Under the pieces are notes generated by a model, which worked only from the letters and a program-made list of their open reading frames with translations, was not told where the DNA came from and searched no databases. A DNA stretch of 64,000 nucleotides from positions 310,001 to 374,000 of the forward strand of contig CAVVFJ010000008.1 in the NCBI GenBank assembly GCA_963747425.1. The letters run 5' to 3'. The DNA comes from DASUPK01 sp963747425. Its GTDB lineage: Bacteria > Actinomycetota > Thermoleophilia > Solirubrobacterales > 70-9. Shown piece by piece: positions 1 to 7,280 of the stretch (positions within the stretch are counted from its first letter, which is position 1; the number at the start of each line of letters is the position of its first letter). The position numbers and the translations under genes were made by a program.

Positions 1-24
1 CGCCTTGTTCTCTGCTGCGTCCAC
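1..24 (-). CDS. 5' end of a divergent gene (partial, 8 codons)
   Basis: Only the first eight codons (VDAAENKA) lie inside the window. The start is read as GTG at 24-22 because a strong Shine-Dalgarno (AAGGAGG on the minus strand, positions 39-33) sits 8 nt upstream. The gene runs divergently from the LysR regulator, which is the usual arrangement for a LysR target. The product cannot be identified from eight residues. Confidence 0.5.
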
Positions 25-105
25 GGTGGGTTCCTCCTTGGGTTCGACTGGGACGAAGGTAGGCCGCGCAGAGCAATGACACAAGCGAGGATCAATCACA
101 GTTAC

Positions 106-122
106 CATGCGACATACGCATG
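106..122. promoter_or_regulatory. Palindrome over the lysR start codon
   Basis: CATGCG-ACATA-CGCATG is a perfect inverted repeat with 6-bp arms, and its right arm contains the lysR ATG (120-122). LysR proteins bind dyads with a T-N11-A core, so this is a candidate autoregulatory operator. TACCAT at 103-108 could be the -10 of a near-leaderless lysR transcript and overlaps the left arm. Confidence 0.4.
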
Positions 123-1058
123 GCAGAACTAAGTCTGACCGGGCTCAGGGTCCTCCGCGAGGTCGCTGCCCGAGGATCGTTCACGGCCGCCGCGGATTCG
201 CTCGGCTACACCCAGTCCGCCGTCTCACGGCAGGTGGCGGGTCTCGAGAGCGCAGCGGGCACCGCGCTCTTCGAGCGAACGGCACGCGGAGTGCACCTGA
301 CCGATGCCGGCGGGGCCCTCCTGCGCCGGGGGGACACCGTGCTCGACGAGGTCGATGCCGCGCAGCGCGAGCTCGAAGGGATGTCGGAGCTCGCCGGCGG
401 CAGGCTTCGGGTCGGGGCGTTTCCGACCGCCGTCGCGGCGCTCCTGCCGCGCGCCCTGCGTGCCTTCGGGGAGCGGCACCCCGGCGTTGATGCCTCCCTC
501 CGCGAGGGTGGCACCTCCTCCCAGCTCCGCCGCCTGATCTCGGGATCCGCCGACGCGGCGGTGATCAGCGTGCTCCCGCAGCGGCAGGCGCCGCGCGATC
601 ACCGCGTCACCCTGGAGCATCTGATCGACGATCCGCTGCTGCTCGCGGTGGGCTTCAATCACCCGCTGGCGAGGCGGCGGACCGTCAACATCGACGCCCT
701 GGCCTCAGAGCGCTGGATCGCGGGGAGTCCGAAGGCGAGCGACTCGATGCTGGGCGCGTGGCAGTGGGCGGAATGGCAACCCAAGGTCGAGCTGATCGCA
801 AAGGAGTGGACCGCGAAGCTGGGCCTGGTCGCCGCGGGACTCGGGGTCACGCTCGTTCCCGGCCTCGCAGCCGACGCCGTGCGTCCGGACGTTGCACTGG
901 TGCGGATCCGCAGCGAGCGGCCGGTCAGCCGGGCGGTGCTCGTGGCGAGGAGGGCGAACGACGAGCCGCCGCACGTCAGGGAGTTCGCCGAGCTGTTGCA
1001 CGACGTCGCGACTGAGCTCGCGACCGAGCTGCAGGCGCGCCTTCGCGCGCCTCACTAG
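120..1058 (+). CDS. LysR-family transcriptional regulator
   Basis: This 312-residue protein has the usual LysR length. Residues 1-60 form a winged helix-turn-helix with the typical core 'SFTAAADSLGYTQSAVSRQV', followed by a linker helix and, from about residue 90, a periplasmic-binding-protein-like effector domain. The inducer cannot be told from sequence. No Shine-Dalgarno is visible and there is no earlier in-frame start, so the message may be leaderless or nearly so. The gene is divergent from the gene cut at the left edge, which is its most likely target. It converges on purE, with only 33 bases between the two stop codons. Confidence 0.9.
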   Translation: MAELSLTGLRVLREVAARGSFTAAADSLGYTQSAVSRQVAGLESAAGTALFERTARGVHLTDAGGALLRRGDTVLDEVDAAQRELEGMSELAGGRLRVGAFPTAVAALLPRALRAFGERHPGVDASLREGGTSSQLRRLISGSADAAVISVLPQRQAPRDHRVTLEHLIDDPLLLAVGFNHPLARRRTVNIDALASERWIAGSPKASDSMLGAWQWAEWQPKVELIAKEWTAKLGLVAAGLGVTLVPGLAADAVRPDVALVRIRSERPVSRAVLVARRANDEPPHVREFAELLHDVATELATELQARLRAPH

Positions 1059-1064
1059 ACGGCT

Positions 1065-1079
1065 GGCTGCTCCGCAGCC
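1065..1079. terminator. Short hairpin between lysR and purE
   Basis: GGCTGC-TCC-GCAGCC is a 6-bp stem with a 3-base loop in the gap between the convergent lysR and purE genes. There is no T-tract, so this is only a possible terminator. Confidence 0.3.
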
Positions 1080-1091
1080 GCCTCGCATCAG

Positions 1092-1556
1092 CTACGCGTT
1101 GATGATCCGGACGGCGAGCAGCCCGGCGTTCTTGGCTCCGTCGATCGCGACGCAGCCGACCGGGACGCCCGGCGGCATCTGAACCGCCGAGAGCAGCGCG
1201 TCGAGGCCGCCCAGGTTCTTGCCCGAGATCGGCACGCCGATCACCGGCAGGTCAGTCTTCGACGCAGCGAAGCCGGGGAGTGCCGCCGACATACCGGCTC
1301 CCGCAATGATCACCTTGAGGCCGCGCATCCGCGCGTTCGTGCAGTACTCGCTCGTCGCCTCGGGGTCGCGGTGCGCGCTCAGCACGCGGACCTCATAGCG
1401 GATGCCGTGGTCGTGGAGGGCCTCACCGGCGGGCTGCAGCTTGGGCTTGTCGTTCTTCGAGCCCATGATGATCCCGACCAGCGGAGCGTCCACCTCGATC
1501 TCCTCGAACGCCTCCTCGACCTGGGGCATCGTCTCGACAACATCGCCCTCGGGCAT
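1092..1556 (-). CDS. purE: N5-carboxyaminoimidazole ribonucleotide mutase PurE
   Basis: PurE rearranges N5-CAIR to CAIR in de novo purine synthesis. The 154-residue protein carries the family signatures 'GIIMGSKND' near residue 28, 'VLSAHRDPE' near residue 58, and 'IAGAGMSAALPG'. An acidic N-terminal extension of about 25 residues precedes the core and is longer than in typical PurE. The ATG overlaps the purD stop as TGATG, so translation is probably coupled to purD. No purK lies in the window. The assignment is firm. Confidence 0.95.
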   Translation of the reverse strand: MPEGDVVETMPQVEEAFEEIEVDAPLVGIIMGSKNDKPKLQPAGEALHDHGIRYEVRVLSAHRDPEATSEYCTNARMRGLKVIIAGAGMSAALPGFAASKTDLPVIGVPISGKNLGGLDALLSAVQMPPGVPVGCVAIDGAKNAGLLAVRIINA

Positions 1557-2839
1557 CAGCTCCTCCGTTCCGTTGTCAGTTCCGCGCGCGCTGCGATGTC
1601 AGTACGCATCTGCCGCCCCTCGAAGCTGATCAGCTCGGCCGCATCGTATGCGCGGCGGCGGGCGTCAGCAGCCGTCGGCCCCAGCCCGGTGACATTGAGC
1701 ACGCGGCCGCCCGCCGTCACCACGTCGCCGTTGGCGCGGGCCGTGCCGGCATGGGTCACCTCTACGCCTTCGACCGCCGCCGCCTGATCCAGGCCGGTGA
1801 TCGCGTCGCCCTTCGAGGACGAGGCGGGGTAGCCGGCGGAGGCGAGGACGACGGTCACGGCCCAGTCGTCACCGAACTCGGCGTCGACGCCGGCGAGTCC
1901 ACCCGGCTCGCGCGAGGCGAGGCAGAGGGAGAGCAGGTCGGAGCGCAGCCTGGGCAGGACGGCCTGGGTCTCCGGGTCCCCGAAGCGGACGTTGAACTCG
2001 AGCACCTTGGGCCCGCCCTCCGTGAGCATGAGGCCCGCGTAGAGGACCCCGTGGAAGGGAGTGCCGCGCCCCCGCATCGCCTCGACGATCGGGCGGTGGA
2101 CGAGATCGGCGATGCGCTCGGTCTCGGCGCGATCGAAACCCGGCACTGGCGAGTAGCTGCCCATGCCACCCGTGTTCGGGCCCTCGTCGCCGTCACCTAT
2201 TCGCTTGTAGTCCTGGGCGGGCGCGAGCGGGAGGACGTTCTCCCCGTCGCAGAGGGCGAGCAGCGAGAGCTCCTCGCCCTCCAGGAACTCCTCGATCACC
2301 ACCTCGGTTTCACCGAAACGCTGTTCGTCGAAGAACACGCCGACGGCCTCGCGCGCCTCGGCCTCGGACGGACAGATGATCACCCCCTTGCCCGCGGCCA
2401 GGCCGTCGGCCTTGAGCACGGCGGGGTATGAAGCGGACGCAATCTGATCGAGCGCCTCCTCCCCCGTCCGCAGGACCGTATGGGCCGCGGTCGGAACCCC
2501 AGCCTCGCTCATCAGCTCCTTGGCATGGAGCTTCGACCCCTCGAGCCGGGCGGCCTCGCCGCTCGGCCCGAAGGCGGCGATGCCCTCTCCCTCGAGCGCA
2601 TCGACCAGCCCCGCAACCAGCGGCGCCTCGGGGCCCACGACGACCAGGTCGACCTTCTCGTCGCGGGCGGCGGCGACCAGGGTGTCGACGCTCTCGGCGC
2701 CGACATCGAGGCAGCGGGCCTCCTGGGCAATCCCGGCGTTCCCGGGAGCGCAGAGCAACTCAGGTTTCTGAGTGGACCGGGCGAGGGCACGGATGATCGC
2801 GTGCTCGCGCCCACCGCCTCCGACGACGAGGACTCTCAA
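1556..2839 (-). CDS. purD: Phosphoribosylamine-glycine ligase PurD
   Basis: PurD (GAR synthetase) joins glycine to phosphoribosylamine using ATP. The protein has 427 residues, the normal length, beginning 'LRVLVVGGGGREHAI'. It contains an ATP-grasp domain with 'PAVLKADGLAAGKGV' and the metal-binding stretch 'EFNVRFGDPETQ'. The open frame continues about 110 codons further upstream, but that part is antisense-like arginine-rich noise. I place the start at TTG 2839-2837, which overlaps the stop of the upstream GYD gene as TTGA. The downstream end overlaps purE, so the three genes form a coupled purine operon. Confidence 0.95.
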   Translation of the reverse strand: MRVLVVGGGGREHAIIRALARSTQKPELLCAPGNAGIAQEARCLDVGAESVDTLVAAARDEKVDLVVVGPEAPLVAGLVDALEGEGIAAFGPSGEAARLEGSKLHAKELMSEAGVPTAAHTVLRTGEEALDQIASASYPAVLKADGLAAGKGVIICPSEAEAREAVGVFFDEQRFGETEVVIEEFLEGEELSLLALCDGENVLPLAPAQDYKRIGDGDEGPNTGGMGSYSPVPGFDRAETERIADLVHRPIVEAMRGRGTPFHGVLYAGLMLTEGGPKVLEFNVRFGDPETQAVLPRLRSDLLSLCLASREPGGLAGVDAEFGDDWAVTVVLASAGYPASSSKGDAITGLDQAAAVEGVEVTHAGTARANGDVVTAGGRVLNVTGLGPTAADARRRAYDAAELISFEGRQMRTDIAARAELTTERRS

Positions 2840-3117
2840 ATGGCGCTCGCGAACTCCTCGGCCGGAATCGCGGCGAGGGTCTGACTGCTCATCGTTCCGC
2901 GCGAGCCGAGCTCGACGGAGACCTTGGCCATGGTCTTGTCGTCGGGTGCCTCGACGATGGTGATGAAGTCGTACTGGCCGAGCGTGGCCCACTGCTCCTT
3001 GACCTTGACTCCGAGCTGCTCGACCTCCTTGTTCACCTCCTGTACCCGCGTGGGGTTGTTCTTCAGCGTCTGAACGCCCTCGGCGGTCAGATTGGTGAGC
3101 ATTACGTAGGTGGGCAT
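2836..3117 (-). CDS. GYD-domain protein heading the purine operon
   Basis: This small protein (93 residues) belongs to the GYD family of ferredoxin-like-fold proteins; the motif appears as 'LGQYDFITIVEAPDD'. Its biochemical role is not established. It has a good Shine-Dalgarno (AGGAGAGGAG before ATG 3117). The stop overlaps the TTG start of purD, so it is the first gene of a coupled operon with purD and purE. The coupling suggests, without proving, a role in or regulation of the purine pathway. Confidence 0.8.
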   Translation of the reverse strand: MPTYVMLTNLTAEGVQTLKNNPTRVQEVNKEVEQLGVKVKEQWATLGQYDFITIVEAPDDKTMAKVSVELGSRGTMSSQTLAAIPAEEFASAI

Positions 3118-3228
3118 AGCTTCTCCTCTCCTCGTGGGACTGCCCTGGAATGGGCCCCCTTTCTCTCACTTTCGGGCCGCGCGTGCAATCTGGATGCGCG
3201 CGTCCGCGCCAGGGGAGATGATCAAGGG

Positions 3229-3867
3229 GTGACCGAGCACCCCATCTTCGCTCGCTTCTACGACCGGATGACCGCCGGGACGGAGCGCGCCGGACTTGGA
3301 GAGATGCGGCGTGAGCTGCTCGCCTCGGCGTCGGGACGGGTGCTCGAGCTGGGCGCCGGGACGGGCCACAACCTCGAGCACTACACGGGGGCCGTCACCG
3401 AGCTGGTCATGACCGAGCCGGACCCGCACATGGCGAGGCGGCTTCGAGAGCGGCTGGCGAAGGATCCCGGCGCCGCCGGAGCCGCCTCGGTGGTCGAGGC
3501 TCCCGCCGAGGATCTGCCCTTCGACGACGGCACCTTCGATGTCGTCGTCGCGACGCTGGTGCTGTGCACGGTCGAGGACCAGGCGCGCGCCCTGGCGGAG
3601 GCGCGCCGCGTGCTGGTCGAGGGCGGCAGGCTGCTCTACATAGAGCACGTACGCAGCACGAGGCCGGGATTGGGGCGATGGCAGGACCGGTTGGAGCGGC
3701 CCTGGGGCTTCTTCGCCGCCGGGTGTCATCCCAATCGCTCCACCGACCAGGCGCTCGCCGACGCCGGTTTCTGGATCGACAGCCTGGAGCGCGAAAAGCT
3801 GCCGAAGGCGCCGCCCATCGTCCGGCCGCTGATCCGCGGTGTGGCCCGCCGCCCGACTTCGGCCTAG
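3229..3867 (+). CDS. Class I SAM-dependent methyltransferase
   Basis: The 212-residue protein has a Rossmann-type methyltransferase fold. Motif I is 'VLELGAGTGHNLEHY' near residue 39, an acidic motif II 'EPDPHMARRLRERL' follows, and motif IV region reads 'LPFDDGTFDVVVATLVLCTVED'. It resembles the ubiquinone/menaquinone-type and phospholipid methyltransferase group; the substrate is not determinable. The start is GTG at 3229. It converges on the crotonase gene, and the two stop codons share the palindrome CTAG at 3864-3867. Confidence 0.85.
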   Translation: MTEHPIFARFYDRMTAGTERAGLGEMRRELLASASGRVLELGAGTGHNLEHYTGAVTELVMTEPDPHMARRLRERLAKDPGAAGAASVVEAPAEDLPFDDGTFDVVVATLVLCTVEDQARALAEARRVLVEGGRLLYIEHVRSTRPGLGRWQDRLERPWGFFAAGCHPNRSTDQALADAGFWIDSLEREKLPKAPPIVRPLIRGVARRPTSA

Positions 3868-4811
3868 TTCCGCTCGTTCTCGCCTGACGCGGTTCCCTCC
3901 TGCCAGGGAAGCAGCCCCTCGGCCGTCGCCCAGGGGGATGCTCCGTCCTCCTCGACCTGCTCGGTCATTGCGGCCATCTTCTCCTGGGAGGAGTCGGTCG
4001 CCGACGCGACCATGAACCACTTCCGCTCGACCGCCAGGCCGCGAGCGAGTGGCAGCGAAGCACCCTCGTAGACGGCACGCTTCAGCGACCGGATCGCCTC
4101 AGGCGAGCGCGTCGCCAGCCGCTGCCCCATCCGGATCGCCGCTTCCTGCACCTGATCGGCCGGGACCACCGCCCCGACCAGCCCGTAGTCGAGCGCCTCG
4201 CTCGGGCTCAGCGTTCTTCCCTCGAGCATCATCTGCAGCGCGCGGCCGACGCCGACCAGCCTCGGCAGCCGCTGAGTCCCTCCGGCCCCTGGGTTGAAGT
4301 CGATGGTCATCTCCGGCAGGCCGATCGCGATGTCGGTGTCGGCCATCAGCCGGATGTCGCATGCGAGCGAGATCTCGCAGCCGCCTCCGGTGGCCGGCCC
4401 GTTGATCGCGGCGATGAAGACCAGATCGGAGCGGTTCATCTCCAGGAAGAGATCGTGGATCCGGTAGAGCTCGAACACCGCGGCCAGAGGGGTGCGCTCC
4501 GCCAGCTCTCGGAGCACCGGCACTCGCCGTACGGCACCGGCGATCCGCAGCACGACCGCGGTCAGCCACGGCGGCGCCGCTATGCCCGCCCGGCGGACGC
4601 TGGCCAGGATCTCCCCCACGTCGTAGTGGGTGATGTAGAGGCCGTCGGGCTTGCCTGTGATCACCACGGCCCCGACCGATCGGTCCCCGCGGAGCGAGCG
4701 GATCAGCCCGGTCAGCTCGCGCACCATCCCGGCCGTCATGAAGTTGTGCGGCGGATTGTCGATCCGCACGACCAGGACCCGGCCCTGACGCTCGGTCTCG
4801 AACAGCGGCAT
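3864..4811 (-). CDS. Enoyl-CoA hydratase/isomerase (crotonase) family protein
   Basis: Crotonases act on acyl-CoA thioesters. The 315-residue protein shows the oxyanion-hole region 'NGPATGGGCEISLACDIRL' and the second active-site stretch 'LPEMTIDFNPGAGGTQRL'. Both glutamates that act as acid/base in classical hydratases (in GGGCE and LPE) are present, so hydratase activity is plausible. An insertion of about 50 residues between the first strands and the oxyanion loop makes it longer than the usual 260. The start is supported by TAGGCT six bases upstream of the ATG. The physiological substrate is unknown. Confidence 0.88.
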   Translation of the reverse strand: MPLFETERQGRVLVVRIDNPPHNFMTAGMVRELTGLIRSLRGDRSVGAVVITGKPDGLYITHYDVGEILASVRRAGIAAPPWLTAVVLRIAGAVRRVPVLRELAERTPLAAVFELYRIHDLFLEMNRSDLVFIAAINGPATGGGCEISLACDIRLMADTDIAIGLPEMTIDFNPGAGGTQRLPRLVGVGRALQMMLEGRTLSPSEALDYGLVGAVVPADQVQEAAIRMGQRLATRSPEAIRSLKRAVYEGASLPLARGLAVERKWFMVASATDSSQEKMAAMTEQVEEDGASPWATAEGLLPWQEGTASGENERN

Positions 4812-4817
4812 GGCCGA

Positions 4818-4823
4818 AGCCTA
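4818..4823 (-). promoter_or_regulatory. Leaderless -10 (TAGGCT) for the crotonase gene
   Basis: TAGGCT on the minus strand lies 6 nt upstream of ATG 4811, with no Shine-Dalgarno. This matches the leaderless pattern seen at many starts in the window. Confidence 0.45.
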
Positions 4824-4833
4824 TGCCGGTTAC

Positions 4834-6471
4834 CTAGGCGTCGAAGCCGACGTGAACGTGATCGCAGTGGTCGGCCTGGGCGAACCCGTTCGGGTCGCCG
4901 GGCCCGTCGGGGTCGAAGCAGTAGATCAACTCGGTGGGCTCCTGCCCGGCGGGCAGAGCGCCGAGCTGGCGAGCGATCGTCCCGCAGGGCCCGTCTGGTG
5001 AGACGTCCGTACAGGGGACGCCGTCGATCGCCGCGATGTCCATGGCGCGGCCGTAATAGTGGTTCGAGACGTTGCCGCTCGAGGTGAACTTGGAGTGGTC
5101 GGAGCGCAGCGCTGAGATCCGGATCGTGTGCTGCTGGCTGATCGCGCCGAGGATGTTGAGGATCCGCGGGTCGATCACGCCCGCCTGGATGTCGACCATC
5201 TCGAGCGAGTTCGAGAGCTCGACGTTGCCCCAGTTGATCGGCGCGTTCGTCGGGCCGGGCAGCGCCACCGAGTAGGCCACGGTCTTCACCTGGCAGCTTC
5301 CCGCCATCGACTCGGCGTCGGTGAGGACGGCGTCGACGTACCACTCGGCGTGGTTGTGCCGGAAGAGCCCGGCACGGAGGTCACCCGCCGCCCAGATCAT
5401 CCGCGCCAGGGTGGCGGCGGAGTCGGAGGGGCTCTGGTGCCGGACCTTGCCATCGCCGTCCCCGTCCACGGCGTACTGCTTCCAGTTGTCCTCGGTGATG
5501 CCGAGCGGACCGACCGTGTCGAGCTGCTCGGCGCTCATGCCCTTGCCGAAGTTGGATTCGACCCGGGCGACGGCAGCGAGGGCCCAGACCCCGCTCTGGC
5601 CGAGGTCGTACCGCCCCGCGGCGTCCTGGAAGGCCTTCATGTAGTCGTCGGGGATCGACTCGCGAGAGCCGTCGGCGGGGGAGCAGACCAGCTCCTGCAT
5701 CTTCGGGATCAGCGAGAGGCCGCCGATCACGCCGTTGCCGATTCCGCTGAAGCAGGCGGCCCGAGCCATCACCTCGGCCACGTACCAGTCGGCGTGGTTG
5801 TAGGCGAATACCGCGCCCTCCGGGTCCTCGGGCATTCCGGCGGCGCGCAGGTACCTCGCTGCGGCGAAGATTGCGTCGTTCGGGTTGTTCGGGTCCCTGG
5901 TGCCGTCGCCGTCCGCATCGACGCCGTAGGTGGCCCAGGTCGACGGCATGAACTGCATCCACCCCTCCGCGCCGGCGGAGGACGGGCCCAGGTTCTGGCC
6001 GAATCCGCTCTCGATCTCGTTGATCGCTGCGAGGATCGACGGGCCTGCTGGACCGAGGTCGTAAGCCTGCGCGGCGGCCTGATAGATCGGGCCCAGGTAG
6101 GCGGGGATCGCGACGGGCCCGCAGGCGGTCGGGACCAGCGGTGCCGGCGGAGGCGGCGCGGTGCCGCCCACCTTTGCCGCCCCCTTCTCCTGCTCGCCGC
6201 CCTTCGGCTTGGTGCCGCCGTTTGGCGACGGCTTTCGCGACGGCTTCCGCGGCGGCTTGCGCTGGGGCTTGGGCTTCGGCTTTGGCTTCGGTACCGGCGG
6301 CGGAGCGGGGAGGGTCGTCGTAACCGGGGGCGGCGGCTGGGTCGCCGGTGGCTCAGGCGGGACGGTCGTCGTGGTCGGCGGAGGCTCAGTGGTGGTCTGC
6401 GCGTTGGCGCCCGGTGCGGCAATCGCCGCGCCCACGACCGTCGCCGCGATTGCAGTCCTGATCCGTCCCAT
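4834..6471 (-). CDS. Secreted peptidoglycan hydrolase: two SLT-like domains plus M15-like peptidase
   Basis: The 545-residue protein has a signal peptide (residues 1-24), a Thr/Pro- and Lys/Pro-rich linker (25-112), and two lytic-transglycosylase-like domains. The first spans about 120-240, with likely catalytic Glu154 in 'NEIESGFG'. The second spans about 275-390, with Glu305 in 'ARVESNFG'. Each carries an EF-hand-like acidic loop (DADGDG near 185, DGDGDG near 336). The C-terminal region (about 430-545) looks like a zinc D-Ala-D-Ala carboxypeptidase: His471, Asp478 and His540 fit the HxxxxxxD...H ligand pattern. The start overlaps the stop of the upstream membrane-protein gene (TGATG), so the two are co-translated. 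The domain combination is unusual. Confidence 0.85.
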   Translation of the reverse strand: MGRIRTAIAATVVGAAIAAPGANAQTTTEPPPTTTTVPPEPPATQPPPPVTTTLPAPPPVPKPKPKPKPQRKPPRKPSRKPSPNGGTKPKGGEQEKGAAKVGGTAPPPPAPLVPTACGPVAIPAYLGPIYQAAAQAYDLGPAGPSILAAINEIESGFGQNLGPSSAGAEGWMQFMPSTWATYGVDADGDGTRDPNNPNDAIFAAARYLRAAGMPEDPEGAVFAYNHADWYVAEVMARAACFSGIGNGVIGGLSLIPKMQELVCSPADGSRESIPDDYMKAFQDAAGRYDLGQSGVWALAAVARVESNFGKGMSAEQLDTVGPLGITEDNWKQYAVDGDGDGKVRHQSPSDSAATLARMIWAAGDLRAGLFRHNHAEWYVDAVLTDAESMAGSCQVKTVAYSVALPGPTNAPINWGNVELSNSLEMVDIQAGVIDPRILNILGAISQQHTIRISALRSDHSKFTSSGNVSNHYYGRAMDIAAIDGVPCTDVSPDGPCGTIARQLGALPAGQEPTELIYCFDPDGPGDPNGFAQADHCDHVHVGFDA

Positions 6472-7226
6472 CAGCCAAGGACCTGCGCGACTCGCCAGAC
6501 GTGGCCCGTCTTCGTCAGGGTCAGACGCACCTCGCTGATCGCCCGCAGCCTGACCAGCGAGACGCTGGCGGTCACCTGCTCCTTGCCCGCGGCGCCGAGG
6601 ACGACGTTGAGGACCCGCGCCTGCGGCACCTTGCCCGTAGCGGGCAGCCTGGGCGGGTCAGCGGCGAGGGACTTGACGAGGGGCTTCGTGGCTGTGGCAG
6701 CGAAGGCGGCGTCTGTCTTCTTGCTCGAGCGGCCAACCTCGTAGCCGACAAACGCCTGGGCGAATTTCCAGGCCACCTGCTCAGGCGGCGCGGACGCCTT
6801 CGTGGGGGGCTTCGGAGGAGCCGGCGCGGCGTGCCCGGCCTGGAATCGGGGAGTGACTCCCTGGAGGGCCGTCAATCCGGAGGCGTGCGTCGCCGGCGTG
6901 ACGGAGGCCGCGACCGGAGCCGAACCAGAGGCGGAGGGGTGGTCAGAAGCACTGAACGCGCCGCCCACGGCGGCCGCCATCGCGACGGCGACCGCGCCCG
7001 CGGCGATGGCCGCTCTCCCACGACCGCTGCGCGCGCGCAGGGCGTCGGCAGCGGGCCAGGTCAACCTCGTCTGGATGAGGCGCTGGAGCGGAAGCATCAA
7101 GCGACCGGCTCGCCCGAGCGCGCCGCGGGTCGCGTCGCTTGATCGCCACAGGACCCGCTCCTCAAGGCCCCAAGCGGCCTCCCGGATGGTCCAGCCGGCG
7201 TCCTCGGCTGAGACACGGAGTTTCAC
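6471..7226 (-). CDS. Membrane-anchored protein with TcpC/NTF2-like extracellular domain
   Basis: The 251-residue protein has a cytoplasmic N-terminal region of about 70 residues, one transmembrane helix (about 73-92, 'AAIAAGAVAVAMAAAVGGAF'), an Ala/Pro-rich linker, and an extracellular domain from about 145. That domain resembles the NTF2-like fold of TcpC/VirB8 family conjugation proteins ('AWKFAQAFVGYEV' followed by strands). No conjugation genes are nearby. It is translationally coupled to the peptidoglycan hydrolase, so it may recruit or anchor that enzyme at the cell surface. The start is GTG at 7226. The family assignment is tentative. Confidence 0.6.
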   Translation of the reverse strand: MKLRVSAEDAGWTIREAAWGLEERVLWRSSDATRGALGRAGRLMLPLQRLIQTRLTWPAADALRARSGRGRAAIAAGAVAVAMAAAVGGAFSASDHPSASGSAPVAASVTPATHASGLTALQGVTPRFQAGHAAPAPPKPPTKASAPPEQVAWKFAQAFVGYEVGRSSKKTDAAFAATATKPLVKSLAADPPRLPATGKVPQARVLNVVLGAAGKEQVTASVSLVRLRAISEVRLTLTKTGHVWRVAQVLG

Positions 7227-7280
7227 TCTTGAAATAGTCGTCCAGGCGGGAGGGAACCGGGATACCGAGAACTTGGTCGA

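Noticed and set aside
6200..6300. Tandem repeat or CRISPR-like array in the Pro/Lys-rich linker
   Set aside because: The repeats are short codon-level KP/PKP repeats inside a coding sequence with no spacers.
6471..7226. Conjugative element suggested by the TcpC-like protein and lytic transglycosylase
   Set aside because: No relaxase, coupling protein, VirB4-type ATPase, integrase or att repeat is nearby, and base composition matches the neighbours.
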